Below, in pieces: positions 1 to 7,429 of a DNA stretch of 64,000 bases (position 1 is its first letter; every line of letters begins with the position of its first letter). The DNA lies in NCBI GenBank assembly GCA_945868825.1, contig CAMBMM010000001.1, positions 620,001 through 684,000 on the forward strand, written 5' to 3'. This DNA comes from Sphingobacterium thalpophilum (GTDB lineage: Bacteria; Bacteroidota; Bacteroidia; Sphingobacteriales; Sphingobacteriaceae). Under the pieces are notes generated by a model, which saw only the letters and a list, made by a program, of their open reading frames with translations, was not told the origin of the DNA and did not search any database. The position numbers and the translations under genes are program-made.

Positions 1-185
1 CCACTCACCCCAATGCTGGATTTTTAGGCTACGGCCAAAGTCTTTCTAATTGTGTACAGGTAGATTTAGCTTGCCGCCCCTGCTCTGTTTATGGCAATAT
101 TCCCTGCTATCGAGGAGATTTTGCTTGCATGAACCAACTCAGCGAATCACGCATCATCCAAAAAATAAGCGAAGCTATTTCTTAA
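1..185 (+). CDS. Glycosyltransferase family 9 (heptosyltransferase-like), C-terminal end only
   Basis: The frame that ends in TAA at 183-185 is open to the left edge and reads a C-terminal tail with CRPCSVYGN, PCYRGDFACM and a final helix. This cysteine-rich ending is typical of GT9 enzymes related to ADP-heptose:LPS heptosyltransferases, which add sugars to lipopolysaccharide at the inner face of the inner membrane. Only about 60 residues are in the window, so the catalytic part and the acceptor cannot be judged. It was too short and lacked a start, so the ORF track omits it. Confidence 0.72.
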   Translation, partial: THPNAGFLGYGQSLSNCVQVDLACRPCSVYGNIPCYRGDFACMNQLSESRIIQKISEAIS

Positions 186-235
186 AAAATGTAATAATGT
201 AACTTTTTTAAACGTTTAGATTCAAAAAACGCAAC

Positions 236-856
236 ATGAAAAAGTTAATTGTAGTATGTGGCTTAATTGCCTCAATGGTTGGTATGGCAAATGCACAAAT
301 TAGAGTAGGTGCAAAAGCAGGAGTTAATTTTTCTAAAATAGATTATCAAGATCAAACTTTAGGAGATGTTCTAAATTCATCGAGTACGAGTTATTTTTTT
401 GGAGGAGTACTAGAATTTCCGTTTTTGGGTAAGTTACACTTGCAGCCAGGCTTAATATTAAACGGGCAAGCCGGAAATATAGGCTCTGGAGTAGATAAAG
501 TAACCCTAAATATGATGTATGCTGAAGTTCCTTTAAATATTTTAGGCCGTGCAGATTTAGGTATTGGGTCGTTTTATTTGGGTGGTGGCCCCTACGCCGC
601 CTATGCCATTTCAGGTAAGATAAAAACGAGCGGTATTAGCGAAAAAATAAAATTTGGCAATACAGTTGATGATATCATGAAGCCTACCGATTACGGAATA
701 AACGTATTAACTGGATTAGATTTGAGAGGTGGTTTAAGTTTGGGTTTGGGCTATAAATTAGGTTTGAGTGATAATGCACCAAAAACCTTAACCGAAGCAC
801 TGAATAGTAAAAACAGTAGTTTTAGTGTTTCTTTAGGCTATATGTTAAAACTATAA
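236..856 (+). CDS. Outer membrane beta-barrel (porin-like, PorT-type) protein
   Basis: 206 residues. An N-terminal Sec signal peptide of about 20 residues ends at MANAQ. The rest alternates polar and hydrophobic residues with many glycines, as in small 8-strand barrels (outer membrane protein beta-barrel domain, PF13568), and it ends in an aromatic/hydrophobic strand (SVSLGYMLKL). It is likely an integral outer-membrane protein; no ligand or activity can be assigned. It lies 50 bp after the GT9 gene, with a weak -7-like TAACTTTT at about 200-207 in the gap. A hairpin terminator follows. Confidence 0.75.
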   Translation: MKKLIVVCGLIASMVGMANAQIRVGAKAGVNFSKIDYQDQTLGDVLNSSSTSYFFGGVLEFPFLGKLHLQPGLILNGQAGNIGSGVDKVTLNMMYAEVPLNILGRADLGIGSFYLGGGPYAAYAISGKIKTSGISEKIKFGNTVDDIMKPTDYGINVLTGLDLRGGLSLGLGYKLGLSDNAPKTLTEALNSKNSSFSVSLGYMLKL

Positions 857-878
857 AATCAGTATATTTTACTTCAGT

Positions 879-914
879 AAAAGCGAAAATCTATAAAGAT
901 CTTCGCTTTTTTTA
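879..914. terminator. Bidirectional hairpin terminator
   Basis: AAAGCGAA and TTCGCTTT arms with a T run on the plus strand and an A run on the other side. It sits in the 55-bp gap between the convergent barrel gene and dprA, so it can serve both directions. The inner part of the stem is imperfect. Confidence 0.7.
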
Positions 915-2006
915 TAACATAATACTCCTATTTCCAGGTAATATCTTAACAATGCCAGCTAACTGTAAATCTAAAAGCACTAGAGAAAGTTTACTTTGTG
1001 AAAAGCCCGTGGAGAGGACCAATTCATCTAGCTGAATTGCTGCATTTTCTGCTAAAATGGCTAAAATACGTTGTTCATCGGCAGTCCTATCAGCCCAATT
1101 AATACGGGATAGCCGTTTTTGAGTTGGGCTAGTTATATCCCAAGCCAATAAGGATGCAATGTCTGCTGCGTGTGTAATTAAATGTGCTCTATTTGTTTTG
1201 ATAAGTTCATTGCAGCCAAGGCTGTATTCATCCGTAGCTCTTCCAGGGAATGCACACACTTCTCTGTCGTAAGAATTGGCTAAATCTGCCGTAATAAGGG
1301 CACCGCCTTTTATATTGGCCTCCACCACAATGGTGGCATCGGCCAAGCCGGCAATAATGCGGTTGCGCTTCGGGAAATTCTCTCTATCGGGATTGCTTTT
1401 TGAAGGAAATTCCGTTAATAAACCCCCATTTTCTAGCATTTCTGTTGCTAATTTTCGGTGTGCATAGGGGTACATTCGATCTAGACCATGCGCCAAAATG
1501 CCAAGGGTAGGCAAGCCATTTTTTACACAAGCTTTATGCACAGCAGCATCTATACCATATGCCAAGCCACTCACTACCAATGCCCCGTATTCGGCTAACC
1601 CTTTTACCAATTCGTCGCAAATCAGTTTTCCATGGGCTGTAGCATTTCGGGTACCTACCACACTCACTATTTTTTGTACATTTAAATTGGCCTTACCCTT
1701 ATAAAAAAGTACAATGGGCGCATCGTAACAGTGCAAAAGTCGTTTTGGGTACTTGTCATCGCCCAAAACCAGCATTTGAATGCCGTGAGCATTCACAAAA
1801 TTCAATTCCGCAGTACTGGTATCAAAGTCATCAAAGTGACGAATATTACGAGCCAACTGGGGGCCAATACCCTCTACTTGGAGCAATTGCTTGTAGGAAG
1901 CATTGAAAATTGATTCAGCAGCTCCAAAATGGCTAAGGAGTGCACGAGCCAAAATAGCTCCTACACCCGGAATACGGGTTAAGGCTAATAAATATACAGT
2001 TGACAC
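912..2006 (-). CDS. dprA: DNA-processing protein DprA (Smf)
   Basis: 364 residues. DprA binds single-stranded DNA and loads RecA during natural transformation. The N-terminus has helix-hairpin-helix segments (IPGVGAILA about 13-21, VEGIGPQLA about 44-52). The Rossmann-like core starts at VVGTRNA (about 116-122) and contains GLAYGIDAAVHK, the FPKRNRIIAGL block and GGALITA. The last 60 or so residues form the winged-helix domain common in this family. The start is GTG, 6 nt after the rsmG stop, so it is probably co-transcribed with rsmG and GT2. No other competence gene is in the window. Confidence 0.95.
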   Translation of the reverse strand: MSTVYLLALTRIPGVGAILARALLSHFGAAESIFNASYKQLLQVEGIGPQLARNIRHFDDFDTSTAELNFVNAHGIQMLVLGDDKYPKRLLHCYDAPIVLFYKGKANLNVQKIVSVVGTRNATAHGKLICDELVKGLAEYGALVVSGLAYGIDAAVHKACVKNGLPTLGILAHGLDRMYPYAHRKLATEMLENGGLLTEFPSKSNPDRENFPKRNRIIAGLADATIVVEANIKGGALITADLANSYDREVCAFPGRATDEYSLGCNELIKTNRAHLITHAADIASLLAWDITSPTQKRLSRINWADRTADEQRILAILAENAAIQLDELVLSTGFSQSKLSLVLLDLQLAGIVKILPGNRSIML

Positions 2007-2012
2007 GCTACG

Positions 2013-2651
2013 TTATTGTGCTTCGAAGTACACAACGTATTTTGTAGCAAAAAAATCTTCGCCGAAGTAGTTTTTGATAGGATATTTTTGAATGCCTTTC
2101 AGTTTAGCTGCTAAAATCTCCTCAGTTAAATCACCACCTTTAAGATATAAAACTCCATTAGCTAGGGTATTTTTGCCCCCTTTTCTAATTTTGGCTCGTA
2201 CCCAAGGATAAAATTCTTTTAACTGTGTAACGGCTCTTGAAATAACAAAATCAACGGTTCCCTTTACCTCTTCGGCACGCATGTGGCTAGCTTGTACATT
2301 TTTTAAACCAAGGGCTTGGGCTACTTCTTGCACCACTTTTATCTTTTTACCTATAGAATCTACCAAATGGAAAGACGTTTCGGGGAACAAAATCGCTAAA
2401 GGAATACCCGGGAAGCCCCCTCCTGTTCCAACATCGAGCACCGTTTCTCCAGGTAAAAATTCTAGTACTTTGGCAATACTCAACGAATGGAGCACATGGT
2501 GCTCATACAGCATATCAATATCTTTTCTAGACACCACGTTTATTTGAGCATTCCAAAAACGATATAACTCATCTAGGGCTTCAAACTGTTTCTTTTGCTC
2601 TTCGGTGAGGTTCGGGAAATAACGAAATATGTCCTGTACGTTGGGTTTCAC
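2013..2651 (-). CDS. rsmG: 16S rRNA (guanine527-N7)-methyltransferase RsmG
   Basis: 212 residues, normal family length. It uses SAM to methylate G527 of 16S rRNA in the cytoplasm. The SAM-binding loop VLDVGTGGGFPGIPLA is at about 71-86, preceded by the family-typical HVLHSL segment, and VISRAV follows later. The start is GTG and shares its G with the TAG stop of the upstream GT2 gene (TAGTG), so translation is probably coupled. Confidence 0.95.
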   Translation of the reverse strand: MKPNVQDIFRYFPNLTEEQKKQFEALDELYRFWNAQINVVSRKDIDMLYEHHVLHSLSIAKVLEFLPGETVLDVGTGGGFPGIPLAILFPETSFHLVDSIGKKIKVVQEVAQALGLKNVQASHMRAEEVKGTVDFVISRAVTQLKEFYPWVRAKIRKGGKNTLANGVLYLKGGDLTEEILAAKLKGIQKYPIKNYFGEDFFATKYVVYFEAQ

Positions 2652-3787
2652 TAGCTATTGTTTTTAATAAGGTATACTACTCTAAGTAACATGTTTTGAA
2701 GCAAATAAATGGGTTCTAAAACAGGCATCGCCCATTGTATATAAGGGTGTTTTAAGCGTTTTGCTATTTTAAAATACACCGCATATTGTAGGAATAAACG
2801 AAACAAATAGGTACCAAGTACTATTGGCCAGCTGAAGCCAATAATAAGCAAGCTTATACTCACTATATAAAAAATCACGGCAGTACATACTCCTACTTGT
2901 AAGCGCAATCTATTGCCCAGTGTAAATAGCTTCTGTGTATCCATACGGGTAAATTTATCTTTTACAAACTGAGCATAACTGTATTTTATATCCGTAAGCA
3001 CATGACTAGCAGGGTTTATTTCTACCCTAGTATTTTTACGGTTGGCATGTTGATTGATAAAAAAATCAGTTTCTCCGTAGGCTAAATGCATGTGTGAAGC
3101 ATAGCCTTTACCCGCAAAGAAAATTGTTTTAGTAAAGGCTATATTCTGCCCATAGCCACTAAACGCTTTTCCTTTAATGGCAAAAGAAAGACTGTATAAA
3201 GCCGTCATAAAATGATCGAAACGGGTAAGTAAAGTACTAAAACTAGCATCCACAGGAAAGGGTACATAGCCTAATACCAGCTCTGTATTTTCTGTGAAAT
3301 TAGCTTGCATATGCGCAATCCATTTCTTGGAACGTGGCAAATAATCCGCCTCAATAAATAAAATGTGTTCGTATTGCGCTGCTTTAATACCAAGCGTTAG
3401 AGCATACTTTTTTGTGCGTCTAAATCGATCGTCGATAGGCACATTCACTATTTTTACCTGCGGATAGGTAACGGCAAGGGTCCTTAAAAGGTCTTCTGTA
3501 TCGTCCCAAGAGCAATCATTTACCAATACCAACTCAAATGTTGCATCTTCTTGGCTCAGCCAATCAGGTATGTTTTTTTCTAGGTATGCAGCATGATTTC
3601 GGGCATATACAATTACCGAAATGGGATTTTTAGCACCACTTTCTTCCTTCTTAATGGGATACCTTGCTAAACGCAATTGTACAAAAATAAGCTGATAGAG
3701 CTGTATTAATGTTACAACAATTAATACGCTGAAAAGTACCAATGAAGGCACAGAAAAATCTGCTAGTTGCTGAGTAATAAAATCCAT
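2651..3787 (-). CDS. Membrane-anchored glycosyltransferase family 2
   Basis: About 378 residues from the ATG at 3787; the track's TTG at 3814 adds nine residues and is less likely. A hydrophobic N-terminal helix (about 10-38) is followed by a GT2 fold: VIVYARN, then VNDCSWDDTED (about 90-100) and FIEADYLPRS (about 144-153) in place of the usual DxD loop. Two or three C-terminal hydrophobic segments anchor it in the inner membrane. It probably transfers a sugar for a surface glycan; the substrate is unknown. It is the first gene of the GT2-rsmG-dprA run. Confidence 0.82.
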   Translation of the reverse strand: MDFITQQLADFSVPSLVLFSVLIVVTLIQLYQLIFVQLRLARYPIKKEESGAKNPISVIVYARNHAAYLEKNIPDWLSQEDATFELVLVNDCSWDDTEDLLRTLAVTYPQVKIVNVPIDDRFRRTKKYALTLGIKAAQYEHILFIEADYLPRSKKWIAHMQANFTENTELVLGYVPFPVDASFSTLLTRFDHFMTALYSLSFAIKGKAFSGYGQNIAFTKTIFFAGKGYASHMHLAYGETDFFINQHANRKNTRVEINPASHVLTDIKYSYAQFVKDKFTRMDTQKLFTLGNRLRLQVGVCTAVIFYIVSISLLIIGFSWPIVLGTYLFRLFLQYAVYFKIAKRLKHPYIQWAMPVLEPIYLLQNMLLRVVYLIKNNS

Positions 3788-3886
3788 AATTAGTTTGCTG
3801 TGTTGGGCCTGCAAATTTGTTATTTTTTTAACACAATTTGGGGGTAAAATGAAAATTAAAAGCCTTAGATACAGGTATTTTTTTGC

Positions 3887-3893
3887 TATTTTG
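3887..3893 (+). promoter_or_regulatory. Candidate -7 box of the tgt promoter
   Basis: TATTTTG in the divergent GT2/tgt gap is one T short of the Bacteroidota TAnnTTTG element. Transcription from here would give a leader of only about 10-15 nt before the tgt ATG. No clear -33 TTG is seen. Confidence 0.4.
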
Positions 3894-3910
3894 CAGGCTC
3901 TATCCTATTC

Positions 3911-5041
3911 ATGAAGTTTACATTAGCAGCTACAGACGCTCATTCTAAGGCCCGGGCGGGCGAAATTGAAACGGCTCACGGAACCATCCAAACGCCAATT
4001 TTTATGCCCGTTGGTACCGCCGGTACAGTAAAAGCCGTTCATCAACGAGAACTTAAAGACGATATAAAAGCCCAAATTATTCTAGGCAATACCTATCATT
4101 TATACCTACGCCCTGGGCTAGATACGATTGAAAAAGCAGGCGGGTTGCACAAATTTAACGGTTGGGATGGCCCCATTTTAACCGATAGTGGTGGTTACCA
4201 AGTGTATTCGCTTTCTGGTGTACGTAAAATTAAAGAAGAGGGCGTTACGTTTTGCTCACATATTGATGGATCCAAGCATTTATTCACCCCAGAGGGGGTA
4301 ATGGATATTCAGCGGACAATTGGTGCTGATATCATCATGGCTTTTGATGAGTGCACGCCCTACCCTTGCGACTTTACGTATGCACGTCAATCGATGGAAA
4401 TGACGCATCGGTGGTTAAAACGTTGTTGCGATCGTTTTGATAGCACAGAATCGAAATATGGCTACGATCAAACCTTATTTCCCATTGTACAGGGTTCTAC
4501 TTACAAAGATTTACGGATAAAATCGGCAGAAACCATTGCCAGCTTTAACCGCGAAGGAAATGCCATTGGTGGCCTTTCTGTAGGCGAACCTGCCGAAGAA
4601 ATGTACGAAATGACCGATATTGTTTGCAAAATTCTGCCAACAGATAAGCCACGCTACTTAATGGGCGTAGGTACGCCGGTAAATTTGCTCGAAAACATAG
4701 CCCTTGGCATAGATATGTTCGATTGTGTAATGCCTACCCGCAATGCCCGCAATGGCATGCTTTTTACCAGCAATGGCATTATCAATATTCAAAATGAAAA
4801 ATGGAAAAACAACTTTTCGCCTTTAGAAGCAGATAGCGAATTGTTTGCCGATACGCAGTATACGAAGGCTTATTTACGTCATTTAATGCAATCTAAAGAA
4901 ATTTTAGCTGCACAAATAGCTTCTTTGCATAACTTGCATTTTTATTTGTGGTTGATGAAAGAAGCTCGGAACCAAATTATTGCGGGTACTTTTTACGACT
5001 GGAAAAACAAAATGGTTAAACAATTGGCACAACGTTTATAA
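3911..5041 (+). CDS. tgt: tRNA-guanine (queuine) transglycosylase Tgt
   Basis: 376 residues. It exchanges guanine 34 for preQ1 in tRNAs with GUN anticodons. The TIM-barrel landmarks are present: TDSGGYQVYSL (about 91-101), MAFDEC, GGLSVGEP, YLMGVGTP and the catalytic-aspartate region DMFDCVMPTRNARNG. In the usual zinc site CxCxxC just before AYLRHL, this protein reads DSELFADTQYTK, so all three cysteines are missing, while the later His (SLHNLHFY) is kept. Its stop overlaps the next gene's start by 1 nt (TAATG), indicating an operon with the LptF/G gene. Confidence 0.94.
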   Translation: MKFTLAATDAHSKARAGEIETAHGTIQTPIFMPVGTAGTVKAVHQRELKDDIKAQIILGNTYHLYLRPGLDTIEKAGGLHKFNGWDGPILTDSGGYQVYSLSGVRKIKEEGVTFCSHIDGSKHLFTPEGVMDIQRTIGADIIMAFDECTPYPCDFTYARQSMEMTHRWLKRCCDRFDSTESKYGYDQTLFPIVQGSTYKDLRIKSAETIASFNREGNAIGGLSVGEPAEEMYEMTDIVCKILPTDKPRYLMGVGTPVNLLENIALGIDMFDCVMPTRNARNGMLFTSNGIINIQNEKWKNNFSPLEADSELFADTQYTKAYLRHLMQSKEILAAQIASLHNLHFYLWLMKEARNQIIAGTFYDWKNKMVKQLAQRL

Positions 5042-6126
5042 TGGATCGGATCAAAATTATTGATTGGTATATTATTAAAAAGTACCTCGGTACTTTTGTG
5101 TTTACCATGGCTATTTTTAGCGTGGTGATTGTTATTTTCGATATTTCTGAGAAGCTAGACAACTTTTTAGAGTACCACGCCCCACTCAGCAAAATTGTTT
5201 TTCAGTATTATGTTGGCTTGGTACCTTTTTACCTAAACATGCTATTGCCGCTCATTAATTTTATTGCGGTAATCTTTTTTACGGCAAAAATGGCCGACCA
5301 AACCGAAATCGTCCCAATTTTAAGTGGTGGAGCTAGTTTTATGCGTTTTTTACGCCCTTATTTTATTGCATCTTCAATTATTTTCTTCTTCTCACTCATT
5401 TTCAATTTATTTATCATCCCAGAAACCAATCAACTTAAAATTGATTTTGAAAATACCTATATAGAACCGGTATCATTTAACTCTAAAATGTACACCAATA
5501 TGCGTTTGGATAAGAATACTTACGTATACATTGAGAATTTTGACAATGTAAATAAAATTGGTTACCGCTTTACGCTAGATAAGTTTAAGGGGCAAAAATT
5601 AGAACAAAAATGGGTAGCCGACCGCATTGTATGGGATTCGGTAAAAAACTCTTGGAGCATTGATAACTATTCGATACGCAGAATTAATGGCTTGAAGGAA
5701 AAAATGGACTATGGTCAGAAGAAAGACACCATTTTAGATATGAATCCGAGTGATTTTAAGGTATACGATAATGTGTATCAAGCCATGAATATGGGAGAAT
5801 TAAACGAACGCATTCGGAAAGAAGATATGAGAGGAACCGGAGTTATGGATAATTTACTCATAGAAAAATACAAACGTTTTGTGTACCCATTTTCGGCCTT
5901 CGTGCTTACGCTTATGGGGGTTTCATTATCTTCTAGAAAAGTACGGGGTGGCGTTGGAATTTCTTTAGGTATAGGCATATTTCTCAGTTTTGCTTTTATT
6001 TTATTCATGCAATTTTCTACCATGTTTGCGCTAAAGGGTGCATTATACCCCTTTATTGCCGTTTGCATACCTAATATTATTTTCGGATGCCTTGGTTTGT
6101 ATTTATTAAAACGAGCCCCAAAATAA
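5041..6126 (+). CDS. LptF/LptG family permease (LPS export)
   Basis: 361 residues, YjgP/YjgQ family. These are the membrane subunits of the Lpt ABC transporter that lifts lipopolysaccharide out of the inner membrane. Three hydrophobic segments lie in the first about 125 residues, followed by a periplasmic jellyroll-like region (about 130-265) and three C-terminal membrane segments ending with a positively charged tail (LLKRAPK). The sequence does not settle whether it is LptF or LptG. It is coupled to tgt by a 1-nt overlap. Confidence 0.88.
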   Translation: MDRIKIIDWYIIKKYLGTFVFTMAIFSVVIVIFDISEKLDNFLEYHAPLSKIVFQYYVGLVPFYLNMLLPLINFIAVIFFTAKMADQTEIVPILSGGASFMRFLRPYFIASSIIFFFSLIFNLFIIPETNQLKIDFENTYIEPVSFNSKMYTNMRLDKNTYVYIENFDNVNKIGYRFTLDKFKGQKLEQKWVADRIVWDSVKNSWSIDNYSIRRINGLKEKMDYGQKKDTILDMNPSDFKVYDNVYQAMNMGELNERIRKEDMRGTGVMDNLLIEKYKRFVYPFSAFVLTLMGVSLSSRKVRGGVGISLGIGIFLSFAFILFMQFSTMFALKGALYPFIAVCIPNIIFGCLGLYLLKRAPK

Positions 6127-6130
6127 GCGG

Positions 6131-7048
6131 ATGAGCCAGCATAAACTATCTGCACTAAATCGGAACTTACTAATTTTACACCTCACCGTGGTGGTTTGGG
6201 GCTTTACCGGAATTTTAGGGGCCCTCATTTCCACTCCTGCCATTCCACTGGTATGGTACCGCGTACTTATTGCCTTTATTACGCTAGGCATCTATTTTAA
6301 ATTCACCAATACCTCTATTTGGGTATCAAAAACTACATTTTTGAAATTATTTTTTACCGGAGCCATTGTTGCTGGTCATTGGGTACTCTTCTTCTTGTCC
6401 ATTAAAATAGCCACCGTCTCAGTAGCCTTGGTTTGCCTGTCGGCACTAACACTGTTTACAGCCATTTTAGAACCTATAATTGAACGTAAAAAAATATCAA
6501 AGCTTGAAATCGTAACCGGATTATTCATTATTAGCGGCATTTATCTCATATTCAAGTTTGAAACAAATTATACCTGGGGAATTATTTGTGGATTAGCCAG
6601 TGCGCTATTGGCAAGCATATTTTCTATCATAAATGGCAAACAAGTAAAAAACCGTCCGGCGCCAATTATAGCGTTCTATGAACTCATTGGAGCTTGGTTT
6701 TGGGTTTCTCTATACATGCTATGTACACATGGCTTTACAACCGAGTTGTTACTAAGCACTAGCGATTGGATTTATTTACTCATTTTGGGCACCATTTGCA
6801 CTTCTGGGGCTTATGTAGCAGGTGTTTCGGTAATGAAAGAACTTACAGCATTTAAAGTTGCCCTGATAACCAATTTAGAACCAATTTACGGCATTCTATT
6901 GGCCTTCATCGTATTTGGTAAGCGGGAGCAAATGACCATTGGGTTTTATGCCGGTGCCTGCATTGTGTTGAGCACTATCTTTCTTTTTCCGATTGTGAAA
7001 AATAAGATCGAAAACCGAAGATTGCGTAAACAAGCCCATCATATCTAA
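6131..7048 (+). CDS. EamA/DMT-family transporter
   Basis: 305 residues with about ten hydrophobic helices arranged as two EamA repeats. It begins with HLTVVVWGFTGILGALIS, and the second repeat contains LEPIYGILLAF with a conserved proline, both typical of the drug/metabolite transporter superfamily. It is an inner-membrane exporter or exchanger of small metabolites; the substrate cannot be predicted. It starts 4 nt after the LptF/G gene, so it is probably the last gene of the tgt operon. No terminator hairpin with a T run follows. Confidence 0.85.
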   Translation: MSQHKLSALNRNLLILHLTVVVWGFTGILGALISTPAIPLVWYRVLIAFITLGIYFKFTNTSIWVSKTTFLKLFFTGAIVAGHWVLFFLSIKIATVSVALVCLSALTLFTAILEPIIERKKISKLEIVTGLFIISGIYLIFKFETNYTWGIICGLASALLASIFSIINGKQVKNRPAPIIAFYELIGAWFWVSLYMLCTHGFTTELLLSTSDWIYLLILGTICTSGAYVAGVSVMKELTAFKVALITNLEPIYGILLAFIVFGKREQMTIGFYAGACIVLSTIFLFPIVKNKIENRRLRKQAHHI

Positions 7049-7174
7049 TAAAAAATAATATGAAGGCCCTTAGCCATAGGGTGGGGGTAGGGTTTTGAGA
7101 AGTAATTTTCAATTTTAATAACTTGAGTTTACCCCCTCTTTTCCGACCAAGTAGTTGGGTGTGATTAGCTAAAA

Positions 7175-7212
7175 TTTACAGGCAAATTAGTGGGCAATAA
7201 TTTGCCTGTAAA
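7175..7212. repeat. Perfect 15-bp inverted repeat, 8-nt loop
   Basis: TTTACAGGCAAATTA and TAATTTGCCTGTAAA are exact reverse complements around GTGGGCAA. There is no T run on the plus strand after it, so it is not an ordinary terminator for the gene upstream. It could be an RNA hairpin or a protein-binding palindrome. Confidence 0.85.
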
Positions 7213-7273
7213 AGAGTTTAATTGGTATGGAATTCGCTCATGATTATAGCCTATTTGTGAAAATATTAGCACC

Positions 7274-7330
7274 TTTGTAAAATACGCTTTTTAGTAAAAA
7301 TGATATAAAATTGACTTAATATTTTACAAA
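7274..7330. repeat. Perfect 11-bp inverted repeat, 35-nt spacer
   Basis: TTTGTAAAATA at 7274-7284 and TATTTTACAAA at 7320-7330 are exact reverse complements. The arms are AT-rich, so chance is a real possibility when this repeat is taken alone. Confidence 0.6.
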
Positions 7331-7341
7331 AAAAATTTATT

Positions 7342-7370
7342 TTTAATAAACTGAAAATCAGTTTATTAAA
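7342..7370. repeat. Perfect 13-bp inverted repeat, 3-nt loop
   Basis: TTTAATAAACTGA, loop AAA, TCAGTTTATTAAA. It lies 60 bp upstream of the ATG at 7430, a position that suits an operator or a 5'-UTR hairpin. Confidence 0.85.
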
Positions 7371-7382
7371 TCATTATAAAAA

Positions 7383-7415
7383 AGTAAAGATTTAATTATA
7401 ATAAAATCTTTTACT
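7383..7415. repeat. Imperfect inverted repeat just before the start codon
   Basis: AGTAAAGATTT and AAATCTTTTACT pair with one bulged base across a 10-nt AT spacer. It ends 14 nt before the ATG at 7430, so in RNA it would sit over the translation initiation region. Confidence 0.6.
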
Positions 7416-7429
7416 AAAATATATAGTAA

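Larger units (their letters stand above)
7049..7429. other. 381-bp gene-free, AT-rich leader region rich in inverted repeats
   Basis: This is the only gap above 300 bp. No open frame in it looks like a gene. The first about 90 bp holds a G-rich tract (GGGTGGGGGTAGGG) with a matching TACCCCC about 45 bp later. The remainder is extremely AT-rich and carries four inverted repeats, listed separately. No TAnnTTTG box is obvious. It leads straight into the 948-residue gene at 7430. Confidence 0.7.

Noticed and set aside
7070-7140. G-rich tract with matching C-rich tract as a dispersed repeat or mobile-element relic
   Set aside because: No second copy in the window, no target-site duplication and no transposase remnant.
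7175-7212. Inverted repeat as a terminator of the EamA gene
   Set aside because: No T run follows on the plus strand and it lies 127 bp past the stop.
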